From NCBI GenBank assembly GCA_910587775.1, contig CAJUNF010000001.1:53014-117013 (forward strand): a stretch of DNA of 64,000 nucleotides, given 5' to 3'. Position numbers and translations under genes: made by a program. Source of the DNA: an uncultured Bacilli bacterium (lineage in GTDB: Bacteria; Bacillota_I; Bacilli_A; RF39; UBA660). Below the pieces are notes generated by a model, which saw only the letters and a list, made by a program, of their open reading frames with translations, searched no databases and was not told the DNA's origin. Positions 1 to 8,888 of this stretch are shown here, piece after piece. Within the stretch, counting starts at the first letter, position 1. Each line of letters begins with the position of its first letter.

Positions 1-416
1 AAACTTGTTATAGAAAATGTAAGCATTGCTAAAATGATGTTATTTGTTATAGCTGTTAATCCAAGTCCAGTAGAAAAAGCATCAATGGAAACACCAATAG
101 CAAAGAAAAGCATTCCAAAAATACTAAAATCAATCGTAGTTTCTTCTTTTACAAATATTTCATATAGCATTTGACCTGCTATAAATATTAAAATAATTCC
201 TAGTAATAAATTACTGTTAATTTGAAAGAAGTTTCTTAAATTTTTGCCAATTATAATTCCCAAACAAGGCATGATAAAGTGCATAATTCCTACTATACCT
301 GATAAGGCTAGACTTTTTTTCTTTGAAAGACTACATGTACCTAAACCTAGAGATAGTGAAAATGTGTCCATACTTAAAGCAACTGCAATTGTTAAAATTG
401 TAATAATTTCAATCAT
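1..416 (-). CDS. MntP/DUF204-family membrane protein (partial, runs off the window)
   Basis: Reading the minus strand from an ATG at 416, after a GGGTGA ribosome site, gives at least 138 codons that continue past base 1. The protein is almost entirely hydrophobic helices. It carries two copies of the family signature: SMDTFSLSLGLG near residue 16 and SIDAFSTGLGLT near residue 105. This duplicated SxDxF...G pattern is typical of MntP manganese exporters and the related YtaF proteins. In B. subtilis an mntP gene also lies next to prfA-prmC-spoIIR, which supports the call. Which of the two subfamilies it belongs to, and hence Mn2+ export itself, is inferred. Confidence 0.75.
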   Translation of the reverse strand, partial: MIEIITILTIAVALSMDTFSLSLGLGTCSLSKKKSLALSGIVGIMHFIMPCLGIIIGKNLRNFFQINSNLLLGIILIFIAGQMLYEIFVKEETTIDFSIFGMLFFAIGVSIDAFSTGLGLTAITNNIILAMLTFSITS

Positions 417-458
417 AAAAAAAGTCACCCTACCAAATTATATGGTAAGAAGACTATT

Positions 459-968
459 TCATGATAAATATTTATCTAAAACGTTCTTTACAAAAAACTG
501 GTATTCTACATTATCTAAATCTGTTTCTTCTGCTTCTAAAAGACATAGAGGCGGAAACATTACACACCACCAATTTTCTCCTAATCCACTTCCTAAAGTA
601 ATAACTAATGATTCATATTTTCCTGCATCATATGTAATTCCTTTATATTCTTTTTCAGGAAATTCATTCATTCCATAATTCATTTCAAAATCTACATGAT
701 AATTATTTACGACATTTTGAATTAACGGAAGAGAATCTTGAATTAATTTTTCTGCTTCTTCTTTTGAATTTGCGGTAGCCATTAAACGATTTAATTCTTT
801 TTCTACTTCTTTTTTTATTTCCATTTTTAAAGATTGATCTTCTATTGAATTACTATTTGCAATCACCCGAAATCTAATAGAGTCATCTGGAATTAAAATT
901 TGGCTTTGTTTATTTGTTACACAAATAACTACTGTTATAAAAAATAATATTAATATAATCTTTTTCAT
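459..968 (-). CDS. spoIIR: Stage II sporulation protein R
   Basis: The product is 169 aa, with an N-terminal signal or membrane segment (residues 1-18) and the SpoIIR blocks IPDDSIRFRVIANSNS and GENWWCVMFPPLCLLE. In the known family SpoIIR is secreted from the forespore and triggers SpoIIGA to process pro-sigma-E in the mother cell. I chose ATG 968 because AGGTGA sits just upstream; an in-frame ATG at 989 lacks this. It follows the ABC-F gene by only 32 bp, so it is probably cotranscribed. The prfA-prmC-spoIIR order matches Bacillus. Confidence 0.92.
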   Translation of the reverse strand: MKKIILILFFITVVICVTNKQSQILIPDDSIRFRVIANSNSIEDQSLKMEIKKEVEKELNRLMATANSKEEAEKLIQDSLPLIQNVVNNYHVDFEMNYGMNEFPEKEYKGITYDAGKYESLVITLGSGLGENWWCVMFPPLCLLEAEETDLDNVEYQFFVKNVLDKYLS

Positions 969-1000
969 GATTTCACCTAAATTAATCATGAATAGTCTTT

Positions 1001-2617
1001 TTACTTTTTATTCAATTTATTAGTATTTTCATAAAATTCTACAATTTTTTTATCATAATACATAACTTCTCCACTTGGTAAAAGTAAAATTCTTTCTATT
1101 CCCAAATTATCTACGAAAGCTGGATTATGACTAACTAATAACATGGATCCTTGATAATTTTTTAAAAATTCTGCAATAATAACTTGTGTTTCAGGATCTA
1201 AATGGTTTGTTGGCTCATCTAATAATAATAAATTGGCACCTGAAAGAGTTAATTTCGCAAGAGCTAATCTACTCCTTTCACCAGGAGATAACACAGAAAC
1301 TTTTTTATAGACATCATTATTTGAAAATAAGAAAGATCCCAAATGAGCTCTTAAAGCTCCTTCACTTAATCCATATTCTTTTAAATTTTCTAGTAAATTT
1401 TTATTTTGATCTAATGTCTCATGTTCTTGAGCATAATAACCGATTTTTGTTTTATCTGATAGTTTTATATTTCCTTGAAAATTTTCTAGTTGTTTTGAAA
1501 TTAGTTTTAAAAGGGTCGTTTTCCCTGCACCGTTTTCTCCAACAATTAAAAATTTTTCTCCACGATAAATTTCAAAATTTATATTATCGTATAATAAATT
1601 ATTAGTGTATCCAAAAGACAAGTCTTCAATTTTTAATGGTATAGTACTACCAATATTATCTAATTTCATTTTAACTTTAACTAATTTATCTGCTGGTCGT
1701 AACTCAATTTTCTTTTCTAATAGTTTATTTAATGTTTTTTCACGAGATTCAGCCATTCTTTTTCTTTTACCAGATGAGTTACTATATAAGTTAACAATAC
1801 TTTTTAATTTAGCAATCTCTTTTTGTTCTTTTTGATATTGCCCTTCTAATTGCTTTTCTTTTTCTTCTTTTTTTCTTTTATAATCATCATAATTTCCAGA
1901 AATTAATTCCATTTTTTTTGATTTTTTATCAATCCATATAGTTTTATTTGTTACTTCATTTAAGAAAGATTGGTCATGAGAAATCACTAATACCATTCCA
2001 GGATAATTTTTTAAATAATTAACAATTTGTTCTTTTGTTTCTAAATCTAAATGATTGGTTGGTTCATCTAAAAGGAGAATTTCAGGCTTACTATATAGTA
2101 ATTTAGCAAAAGCAATTTTAGATTTTTGTCCCCCTGAACATTCTTTTAGCTTTTGATTCAAAAGATTATCTGGTATTTTTAACATTTCTATTAATCTTAT
2201 TAAAATACTATCTGCTTCATAATAATCCCAATAATCTAATTCAGATTGCAAATATGAAATTCGTTTATTTATTTGCATATTATTTGGATCTTCTGCCATT
2301 TTTAAATATAATTCATTAATTTCTTTTTCTATTTTTAGGATTGGTCGACCACTTAATAAATAATCAAATACAGTGATATCTAAATTTGGAATTTCATCTG
2401 TTATTACTTGTGGTAAATATGAGATTCGGTAATTTGGTTTTATTTTTATTTTTCCGTAATCTGGGGTTAATTCTTTTAATATTAATTTAAAAAAGGTACT
2501 TTTTCCAGCACCATTTACTCCTATTATCCCAATATGATCTTTATCATTTAATTCAATGGATACATCATCATAAATAAGTTCATCATTGTATGAAAATGTT
2601 AAATTAGTTATGTTCAT
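1001..2617 (-). CDS. ABC-F family ATPase (ribosome-associated type)
   Basis: The 538-aa protein has two ABC ATPase domains and no membrane segments, the ABC-F layout. Walker A motifs are GVNGAGKST (about residue 35) and GENGAGKTT (about 357). Signatures are CSGGQKSK and LSPGERSR, each followed by LLLDEPTNHLD. A charged Lys/Glu-rich linker at about 230-320 joins the domains. Family members act on ribosomes as translation factors or antibiotic-protection proteins; which one this is cannot be decided here. Its start overlaps the end of prmC by 14 bp, so it is translationally coupled to it. Confidence 0.85.
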   Translation of the reverse strand: MNITNLTFSYNDELIYDDVSIELNDKDHIGIIGVNGAGKSTFFKLILKELTPDYGKIKIKPNYRISYLPQVITDEIPNLDITVFDYLLSGRPILKIEKEINELYLKMAEDPNNMQINKRISYLQSELDYWDYYEADSILIRLIEMLKIPDNLLNQKLKECSGGQKSKIAFAKLLYSKPEILLLDEPTNHLDLETKEQIVNYLKNYPGMVLVISHDQSFLNEVTNKTIWIDKKSKKMELISGNYDDYKRKKEEKEKQLEGQYQKEQKEIAKLKSIVNLYSNSSGKRKRMAESREKTLNKLLEKKIELRPADKLVKVKMKLDNIGSTIPLKIEDLSFGYTNNLLYDNINFEIYRGEKFLIVGENGAGKTTLLKLISKQLENFQGNIKLSDKTKIGYYAQEHETLDQNKNLLENLKEYGLSEGALRAHLGSFLFSNNDVYKKVSVLSPGERSRLALAKLTLSGANLLLLDEPTNHLDPETQVIIAEFLKNYQGSMLLVSHNPAFVDNLGIERILLLPSGEVMYYDKKIVEFYENTNKLNKK

Positions 2618-3341
2618 CTTGGTTCCTTTCTAAGAATACAAATCGATCTCTATTTTGATAATCTTTTTCTAACGAGAACTGATATTCTGGTAATAATCTT
2701 TTATGTAAATCTTCTAAATCTTTTCCTTGCAAGCATCCTATTTCAAAAGCAATTAAATGTGGTTTTTTCTTTAATTTACTAATATTATTCATTATAATCT
2801 CATAAAAATATAGACCATTTCTGTCTGCAAAAAGAGCATTTTGTGGCTCATATTTAGTTTCAATTCCAACAAATTCATCTTTTCTTACATATGGTGGATT
2901 GCTTATTATAATATCATATTCTTCTAAATTAAAGTCCTCTATTTTAGAATTTATAAATGTAATCTCTGTATGATTTAATTTGGCATTTTCTTTTGCAACG
3001 TTTAAAGCTCTCTTGCTTATATCAATTGCTGTCATATTTATATTTAGATTCTTTTTTAAAGCAATTGCAATGCAGCCACTTCCTGTTCCTAAATCTAATG
3101 CTTTTTTAATTTTTTTATTTTGAAGTTTTTTTATTAATTTATCTACTAATAACTCTGTTTCAAAACGAGGAATTAAAACGTTCTCGTTTACTTGTATAAT
3201 GCAATCATAAAAATCAACGTTTCCTATTAAATACTGAACTGGATAATTTTTTTTTATTTTATTTACAACTTTTTCTAATTGATTTGGATATTTTTCTTTC
3301 AATAATTTCCAATCTATGTCACTTATATTTTCTGGTTTCAT
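2604..3341 (-). CDS. prmC: Release factor glutamine methyltransferase PrmC/HemK
   Basis: This 245-aa S-adenosylmethionine-dependent enzyme methylates the GGQ glutamine of release factors. An N-terminal helical substrate-binding region is followed by ALDLGTGSGCIAIAL (SAM binding) and the NPPY catalytic motif. ATG 3341 is preferred over an upstream in-frame TTG (3353) because AAGG lies 6 nt before it. It lies downstream of its substrate gene prfA, as in most bacteria. Confidence 0.93.
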   Translation of the reverse strand: MKPENISDIDWKLLKEKYPNQLEKVVNKIKKNYPVQYLIGNVDFYDCIIQVNENVLIPRFETELLVDKLIKKLQNKKIKKALDLGTGSGCIAIALKKNLNINMTAIDISKRALNVAKENAKLNHTEITFINSKIEDFNLEEYDIIISNPPYVRKDEFVGIETKYEPQNALFADRNGLYFYEIIMNNISKLKKKPHLIAFEIGCLQGKDLEDLHKRLLPEYQFSLEKDYQNRDRFVFLERNQDEHN

Positions 3342-3342
3342 A

Positions 3343-3438
3343 TTAACCTTCAATTTTTGATTTTATATCTTTTATAATACTCTTATATATATCATCCCTA
3401 TCCAAGGCAGTATTATAAATTGAATATTTTTCTTTCAT
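3343..3438 (-). CDS. Possible 31-aa small protein or leader peptide upstream of prmC
   Basis: The minus strand between prfA and prmC has an ATG (3436-3438) followed by 30 sense codons, starting MKEKYSIYNTALDRDD and rich in Lys, Asp and Ile. It stops with TAA one base before the prmC ATG (TAATATG), an arrangement typical of translational coupling. A weak AGAGAG lies upstream. I recognise no family, and it could be chance. Confidence 0.3.
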   Translation of the reverse strand: MKEKYSIYNTALDRDDIYKSIIKDIKSKIEG

Positions 3439-3470
3439 TTTTATCTCTCTTTTCTCTTGTATTATAAAGA

Positions 3471-3518
3471 AAAAAGAAAGTTAAGGCAATCTATTTCTCA
3501 CCAGCTAACTTTCTTTTT
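3471..3518 (-). terminator. Inverted repeat over the prfA stop codon, terminator-like
   Basis: AAAAAGAAAGTTA at 3471-3483 is the perfect complement of TAACTTTCTTTTT at 3506-3518, giving a 13-bp stem with a 22-nt loop and a U-rich 3' side on the minus strand. It could attenuate read-through from prfA into prmC. The stem is AT-rich and part of it is coding, so confidence is moderate. Confidence 0.4.
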
Positions 3519-4549
3519 AAGTCTTCTGTTATCAACGCTTCAATAATTGGTTCTACTTCTCCATCCATTACACGATCTAAGCTCATTACCGAAAAATTAA
3601 TCCGATGATCTGTAACTCTATTTTGTGGATAGTTGTAAGTTCTAATTTTTTCAGAACGATCTCCTGTACCAATTTTACTTTTTCTTTCACTTCCTAATGA
3701 TGCTTCTTTTTCTTGATTTAAATTATCAAATAATTTAATTTTTAATAGTTTCATTGCTTTATCTTTATTTTTTAATTGGCTTCTTTCATTTTGACAAGTT
3801 ACTACTGTATTAGTTGGTAAGTGAGTAATTCGAACTGCCGAGTTAGATGTATTTACAGATTGTCCACCTGCTCCACTACTATGGTAAACATCAATTTTTA
3901 AATCACTTTCTTTAATCTCTATATCTACATCTTCTACTTCAGGCATTACTAAAACTGTAGCTGTTGAAGTATGGACTCTTCCTGCAGTTTCAGTTACTGG
4001 AACTCTTTGTACACGATGTGCTCCACTTTCATATTTTAATTTAGAATAAACATTTTCCCCTTTGATCATGCATTCTACATTTGAAAATCCTCCACTTGTT
4101 CCAGGAATTTCATGAATCATTTCTATTTTCCAACCATTTTTCTCAGCATAATAAGTATACATTCTTAGTAAATCTCCAGCGAAAATATTAGCTTCATCTC
4201 CACCAGCTGCACCACGAATTTCCATAATAACATTTTTACCATCATTCTCATCTTTAGGAATCAAAAGTAATTCTAATTCATGATTTAATTTTTCTAGTTT
4301 TTCTGTATTTTCTGATAATTCTATTTCAGCCATTTCTTTTAATTCCGGATCTTGTATTAAAGTTTTTGCTTCTTCAATGTGTTCTTTTGTTTTTTTATAT
4401 TCTTCGTATTTTTCTACTGTTTCTTTTAAATCACTTTGTTCTTTTGATAACTTTTTTACTTTATTAAAATCAGACATAACATCTGGATCCATTAGTTCTT
4501 TGCTAATTAATTGGTATCTTTCTAAAATAGATTCTAATCTTGTTTCCAT
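3491..4549 (-). CDS. prfA: Peptide chain release factor 1
   Basis: The 352-aa product recognises UAA/UAG and hydrolyses peptidyl-tRNA. It has the catalytic GAGGQSVNTSNSAVRI loop and the anticodon-like PVT tripeptide of RF1 (in RVPVTETAGRVH). ATG 4549 (METRLESILERY) matches the family start and has AAAGG at a suitable distance. An in-frame ATG at 4558 directly abuts the ribosome site and is less likely. It lies 28 bp after rpoE. Confidence 0.95.
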   Translation of the reverse strand: METRLESILERYQLISKELMDPDVMSDFNKVKKLSKEQSDLKETVEKYEEYKKTKEHIEEAKTLIQDPELKEMAEIELSENTEKLEKLNHELELLLIPKDENDGKNVIMEIRGAAGGDEANIFAGDLLRMYTYYAEKNGWKIEMIHEIPGTSGGFSNVECMIKGENVYSKLKYESGAHRVQRVPVTETAGRVHTSTATVLVMPEVEDVDIEIKESDLKIDVYHSSGAGGQSVNTSNSAVRITHLPTNTVVTCQNERSQLKNKDKAMKLLKIKLFDNLNQEKEASLGSERKSKIGTGDRSEKIRTYNYPQNRVTDHRINFSVMSLDRVMDGEVEPIIEALITEDLKRKLAGEK

Positions 4550-4577
4550 GTAGTCCATCCTTTCTTTTTAGGGCTGG

Positions 4578-5000
4578 TTATAGATTTTCTCCTTCTTCAT
4601 CTTCATCGATTACGACAAGATCTTTTAAATCTTCATCAGAGTCATCATCTTCCTCTTCATCATAGAAATCATTATCTTCATTTTCTTCGTCTTCTTCATC
4701 TGCTTCTTCTACAAATACTTCATCATCATCTTCATCGATAACTACTTTTTCACTATGTTTTTCTTTTAAATCCCAGTATCCGTCTGTTAGCATTGTAAAT
4801 CTTTTATCGGTTGTTAAAATTTCAAAGAAATCAGCGATACGATCTTCAAATTCGCGTTCACTTAAACCTAAGGTATCACAAACTTTTTTGAACAGATCAT
4901 TAATTTTCATTTTCTTATTTGCATCTTGTAAAATCAAGTATGCTATATCATCATAACTCATTAACTCTAATTCTTCTTTAGAAATATCTTTTAGTTTCAT
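4578..5000 (-). CDS. rpoE: RNA polymerase delta subunit
   Basis: The 140-aa protein has the N-terminal HARE/winged-helix domain (residues 1-75; note KEELELMSYDDIAYLIL). It is followed by an acidic, disordered tail of Glu and Asp (about 85-140), the hallmark of the Gram-positive delta subunit that limits nonspecific promoter binding and recycles RNA polymerase. A strong GGAGG lies before ATG 5000. It begins the rpoE-prfA-prmC cluster. Confidence 0.93.
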   Translation of the reverse strand: MKLKDISKEELELMSYDDIAYLILQDANKKMKINDLFKKVCDTLGLSEREFEDRIADFFEILTTDKRFTMLTDGYWDLKEKHSEKVVIDEDDDEVFVEEADEEDEENEDNDFYDEEEDDDSDEDLKDLVVIDEDEEGENL

Positions 5001-5054
5001 TTTTTATTCCTCCTAAAATTAATCGTCTATAATAGGTTATAAAAACCGTTCAAC

Positions 5055-5060
5055 ATTATA
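5055..5060 (-). promoter_or_regulatory. Probable -10 box for rpoE
   Basis: The minus strand reads CGTATAATG about 55 nt before the rpoE start. The TATAAT is perfect, but I see no clear -35 at the right distance in this A-rich stretch. Confidence 0.45.
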
Positions 5061-5144
5061 CGATATTTTTTTATTTTTATGATTTTTTTTATTTCAATAA
5101 TCATTCTACGCCATTATATGCAATAATTGTTGTTCTGTCTATCC

Positions 5145-5486
5145 TTAATTGATAAAATTAATAATTATTTTACTCTTTTCATCTTCTGTTTCAATTACAT
5201 AATGAATTTCTAGATTATTTTTTTCATAAATCCAATTTGAATCATCTACTATAATGTCAAAATTCCCTGGAATTTCTTTTAGTTTATAACTACATTTTTC
5301 ATTTTCAACATCTAGTATGAAACAAAATTCATCCGACTCTCTTTTAAATATTTTTTTTGTACAATCAATGTAGTGATCAAAATTTTCTAATTTAAAATGA
5401 ATTATATTATCATTCTTTTCATAAGTAATATTATTTTCTTCCAACATGATTTGATCATTTTTTAAAAGCTTTATATTTAAGAACAA
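5145..5486 (-). CDS. DUF1934/YwiB-like beta-barrel protein
   Basis: The 113-aa soluble protein alternates short beta-type segments. Its central block KCSYKLKEIPGNFDIIVDD resembles the 'Y.TPyG.f.i.v.t' pattern of DUF1934 (YwiB), a small calycin-like barrel of unknown role. In B. subtilis ywiB lies close to rpoE, which favours the assignment. The start is TTG 5486, set by GGAGGG 7-8 nt upstream. The family call is from memory of the pattern and is moderate. Confidence 0.55.
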   Translation of the reverse strand: MFLNIKLLKNDQIMLEENNITYEKNDNIIHFKLENFDHYIDCTKKIFKRESDEFCFILDVENEKCSYKLKEIPGNFDIIVDDSNWIYEKNNLEIHYVIETEDEKSKIIINFIN

Positions 5487-5512
5487 TAATAGCCCTCCTT
5501 TTTTCTTTCCGA

Positions 5513-5541
5513 ATTATAGCATAGTGAATCTAGATCTGCAA
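5513..5541 (-). promoter_or_regulatory. Sigma-A-type promoter for the DUF1934-like gene
   Basis: On the minus strand, TTGCAG (5536-5541) and TATAAT (5513-5518) are separated by 17 bp. They point to the TTG start at 5486. Confidence 0.6.
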
Positions 5542-5632
5542 TCTCTTTTTTTATAATATTTTTATTGCAATATTTTTAAAATTTTAGGGATAATTTAACG
5601 AAAAGAAATCATAATAATTTTAGGTGGGTCAC

Positions 5633-7567
5633 ATGAAAAGAAAATTGATATTTAGTGGACGTTTGACTCTATTTATTTTACTTGCAGGAATTGTAAGTCT
5701 TATTGGAATTTATACTTATGCATTTTTTAGCCCTAGGTTGGAACTAACTAACTTGGGAAAACTTTATTTATATGATAATAATGAACAATTAGTTTTTCAA
5801 GGTACAAAGGGGCAAGAATGGGTTTCTTTAGAAGATATGTCTGAGAATTTAATTCATGCAGTTATTAGTGTGGAGGATAAAAACTTTTATCATCATCATG
5901 GATTTGATTATTTTCGTATTGGAAAAGCTCTTTTAACTAATTTTGTTAAAAATACTAGACAAGGAGCTTCCACAATAAGCCAACAATATGTTAAAAATAT
6001 GTTTCTAACTTTTGATCAGACATGGAAAAGAAAAATTGAAGAAGCTTTTTTAACGGTTGAGTTAGAAGTTCACTATTCAAAAGATGATATTTTAGAGGGA
6101 TATATTAATACAATCAATTATGGTGAAGGAAATTATGGAATTGGTAGTGCGAGTCAATATTATTTTAATAAATCTGCTAAAGATTTAACACTTGAGGAAG
6201 CTTTAATGTTAGCAGGTATTCCAAAAAGTCCTAATCGTTTTAACCCTGTGGTTGATTATGATGCCTGTATTAGAAGAGCTAAAATAGTTGCTAGAGCAAT
6301 GAAAGATAATAAATACATTAGTGATGAAGTTTATAACCATTTATTTGAAAATAAAATTGAAATTTATGGAAAAGATGAGCAAAATCATTCTCAAATGATT
6401 CAATATTACCAAGATGCGGTTTTAAATGAATTAAAAAGTATTAGTGGTATTCCAAGTAGTTTGATGGATGCTGGTGGATTAAAGATATATACTACACTTG
6501 ATAGTTCTGCTCAAAAAAATATGGAAGAATCTATAAAATCAAATATAGGATCGGAAGATTTACAAATTGCAAGCGTTTTGATTCATCCAAATACTGGAGG
6601 TGTACTAGCACTTACTGGTGGATTTGATTATTCCAAAAGTCAATATAACCGTGCTACACAGTCAAAAAGACAAGTAGGAAGTACTATGAAACCATTTCTT
6701 TATTATGCAGCATTAGAAAACGGATTGACTTCATCTTCTACTTTTTATAGCAGTGAAACGACTTTTACGTTTTCAAACAATAAAACTTATAGTCCATCTA
6801 ATTATAATCAAATTTATGCAAATAAAGATATTACTATGGCCGCTGCTTTAGCATATTCTGATAATATATACGCTGTAAAAACTCATTTATTTTTAGGAGA
6901 AGAGGCATTAGTAGATATTGCTAAAAAAGTAGGAATCGATGGATCTTTACAAGCAAATCCTTCTCTTGCTTTAGGAACTAGTGAACTTAATATGATGGAC
7001 TTTGCTCATGGTTATTCTACTCTTGCGAGTGGTGGATTTAAGCGAGATTTGTATTTTATTGAAAAAATAGTAGATATGGAAGGAAATTTAATATATCAGC
7101 ATAAACAAAAAAAAGAAATGGTACTTAATAGTAATTATGTATATATATTAAATGAAATGCTAACTAATACTACTAATTCTGCTTTTAATTCCTATACAAC
7201 TCCTACTGCTTTATCTTTGAGTGTTAAAATGTCTCGTAAATACGCTTTAAAAACAGGAACTACTAATACTGATTGCTGGAGTGTTGGATATACACCTGAT
7301 GCTTTAAGCTTAGTTTGGGTTGGTAAAGATGATAGTTCAGAAGTTGGGAGTATTGCAAGTAGAATTTCTAAAAATGTATGGTTAGAAACAATGGAAGGAT
7401 ATTTAAAAGATAAAGACCCAATTTGGTATGAAACCCCTCGTAACGTTGTAGGACTTGTCAAAGATGCTATTACAGGACATGAAGTAATTGATAAAAAAAA
7501 TTCTACTATTTTTTATTATGAAAAGGGAACTGAATTAAATAGTATTACTGTAAATCAAACAGAATAA
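5633..7567 (+). CDS. Class A penicillin-binding protein (PBP1A type)
   Basis: This 644-aa bifunctional peptidoglycan synthase has one N-terminal membrane anchor (about 9-30). The glycosyltransferase domain shows EDKNFYHHHG (Glu81) and GASTISQQYVKN. The transpeptidase domain has SxxK (STMK, 350-353), SDN (in AYSDNIYA) and KTGTT (540-544). It polymerises and cross-links lipid II outside the membrane. ATG 5633 follows AGGTGG; an in-frame GTG at 5624 would overlap that site. It is a lone plus-strand gene between two minus-strand clusters. Confidence 0.92.
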   Translation: MKRKLIFSGRLTLFILLAGIVSLIGIYTYAFFSPRLELTNLGKLYLYDNNEQLVFQGTKGQEWVSLEDMSENLIHAVISVEDKNFYHHHGFDYFRIGKALLTNFVKNTRQGASTISQQYVKNMFLTFDQTWKRKIEEAFLTVELEVHYSKDDILEGYINTINYGEGNYGIGSASQYYFNKSAKDLTLEEALMLAGIPKSPNRFNPVVDYDACIRRAKIVARAMKDNKYISDEVYNHLFENKIEIYGKDEQNHSQMIQYYQDAVLNELKSISGIPSSLMDAGGLKIYTTLDSSAQKNMEESIKSNIGSEDLQIASVLIHPNTGGVLALTGGFDYSKSQYNRATQSKRQVGSTMKPFLYYAALENGLTSSSTFYSSETTFTFSNNKTYSPSNYNQIYANKDITMAAALAYSDNIYAVKTHLFLGEEALVDIAKKVGIDGSLQANPSLALGTSELNMMDFAHGYSTLASGGFKRDLYFIEKIVDMEGNLIYQHKQKKEMVLNSNYVYILNEMLTNTTNSAFNSYTTPTALSLSVKMSRKYALKTGTTNTDCWSVGYTPDALSLVWVGKDDSSEVGSIASRISKNVWLETMEGYLKDKDPIWYETPRNVVGLVKDAITGHEVIDKKNSTIFYYEKGTELNSITVNQTE

Positions 7568-7593
7568 AATTTATATGTTTTTCTGTTTTTTTT
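7557..7593 (+). terminator. Terminator of the PBP gene
   Basis: AAACAGAA (7557-7564) pairs perfectly with TTCTGTTT (7581-7588), followed by a T-run. The stem includes the stop codon region. Confidence 0.65.
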
Positions 7594-7602
7594 ACTAAAA
7601 AA

Positions 7603-7630
7603 ACACATACGTTGATGTGCTTATTTTTTT
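7603..7630. terminator. Bidirectional terminator-like hairpin
   Basis: CACAT (7604-7608) and ATGTG (7615-7619) form a short stem with an A-run on one side and a T-run on the other. It lies between the convergent PBP and noc genes. Confidence 0.45.
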
Positions 7631-8847
7631 ATTTTAATATTCATTTGATAATTATCACTTAAATCTAGTTCTTCTATCTCAACTACAAAACCTTGATCAT
7701 TCATTTGATTTATTAAATTTCTTACAGTGTTAATTGCAGTTTTTAAATCAAGTCCTTTTTCTTCCTCTAATTTTTGTTCATATGAGGGATCTAGTTTCAT
7801 AATAGAAGAAACAGGGTCAATAATCATTTCCTCTTCTAATGGTTCTTTTATTTCTTCAATTGTATTTGTTTTATCATTTATATTATTATTTCCAAAGAAA
7901 AATGGTGTTTCTTCTGTTTTGTCTTCTTTTAAAGATGATTCTTCTAATCCATCATCCAAAACTTCCATATCATCACTCAAAGGATTTGTATTTTCTAATT
8001 TTGAAGATGAAAATAAACCATCCATCATATTCATATTAGCTGCTTCATCTTCTAAAAAGTTAAAAAATTTATTTGGAACAGCAGTTGGTTGTTCTTCTAT
8101 TGTATTTGTTTTTGATTCTTCCATAGGTTTTAACATACTTTCTACATCATGTAATTCACGAACTGGATTGATATCAGTTGCATTATTTACAATTGATTCT
8201 AAGTTTGGAGTTAAATTTACAAGTGGAATATCTTCTCCAGCAGTTTCTTCTTTTAATTTTTTTAATTCCATATCCAATTGACGTACGGTCATTCTTTTTT
8301 CAATTATTTTTTTCAACCATTTTTTTTGTTCATCTTTGGATAAAGTTAATAAAGCTCTTGCATGTCTTTCTGAAATCTTTTCATTTAATAGAGCATTTTG
8401 GACATCTTCATCAAGATTTAAAAGTCTTAATTTATTTGCTACTGTTGATTGTGAAACGCCCATTTTCTCTGCTAATTGTTCTTGCGTTAGATATCCTCTA
8501 TCTAATAAGCTTTTATAAGATTTTGCTTCTTCTATTGCAGTTAGATTTCTTCTTTGAATATTTTCTACTAATGCTACTTCTGCGCTTTTATTATCATCTA
8601 TATTTGAGATGATAGCTGGAACTTTTTGTAATCCTGCCATTGTTGCGGCTTTATATCGTCTTTCTCCTGCTATGATTTCAAATTTATCTCCCAAACGTCT
8701 TAAAACTAAAGGCTGTATAATTCCATGTTGCTTAATTGATTCTGATAATTCTGTTAATCCGCCCTCATCAAATGCTAATCTTGGTTGAAATCGATTTGGA
8801 ATAATATCCTCAATCGGAATTAGCTGAATATCCTTCTCCATATTCAC
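7621..8847 (-). CDS. noc: Noc-type ParB-family protein (nucleoid occlusion)
   Basis: The 408-aa protein has the ParB/Noc CTPase domain (GERRYKA near residue 61, ENIQRRNLTAIEEA near 92). The helix-turn-helix TQEQLAEKMGVSQSTVANKLR and the next block ISERHARALL resemble Noc (ANKLRLL, SERHARAL) rather than Spo0J (ANHLRLL, SMGHGRTL). An acidic low-complexity insert (about 215-345) precedes the C-terminal dimerisation region. I see no N-terminal amphipathic membrane helix like that of B. subtilis Noc. The rsmG-noc order matches Bacillus, and perfect Noc-site palindromes occur at 26789 and 29770. Start GTG 8847 follows AAGGGG. A plain ParB role remains possible. Confidence 0.7.
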   Translation of the reverse strand: MNMEKDIQLIPIEDIIPNRFQPRLAFDEGGLTELSESIKQHGIIQPLVLRRLGDKFEIIAGERRYKAATMAGLQKVPAIISNIDDNKSAEVALVENIQRRNLTAIEEAKSYKSLLDRGYLTQEQLAEKMGVSQSTVANKLRLLNLDEDVQNALLNEKISERHARALLTLSKDEQKKWLKKIIEKRMTVRQLDMELKKLKEETAGEDIPLVNLTPNLESIVNNATDINPVRELHDVESMLKPMEESKTNTIEEQPTAVPNKFFNFLEDEAANMNMMDGLFSSSKLENTNPLSDDMEVLDDGLEESSLKEDKTEETPFFFGNNNINDKTNTIEEIKEPLEEEMIIDPVSSIMKLDPSYEQKLEEEKGLDLKTAINTVRNLINQMNDQGFVVEIEELDLSDNYQMNIKIKK

Positions 8848-8888
8848 ATTAATCAGCCCCTTATGCTATAATTTATTTTAACCTAGAA

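Noticed and set aside
1186..1835. Plus-strand open frames opposite the ABC-F gene
   Set aside because: They are antisense shadows of a clear ABC-F ATPase and have no ribosome sites.
7727..8612. Plus-strand Ser-rich and Leu-rich frames opposite noc
   Set aside because: They mirror the acidic low-complexity insert of noc; there is no start context.
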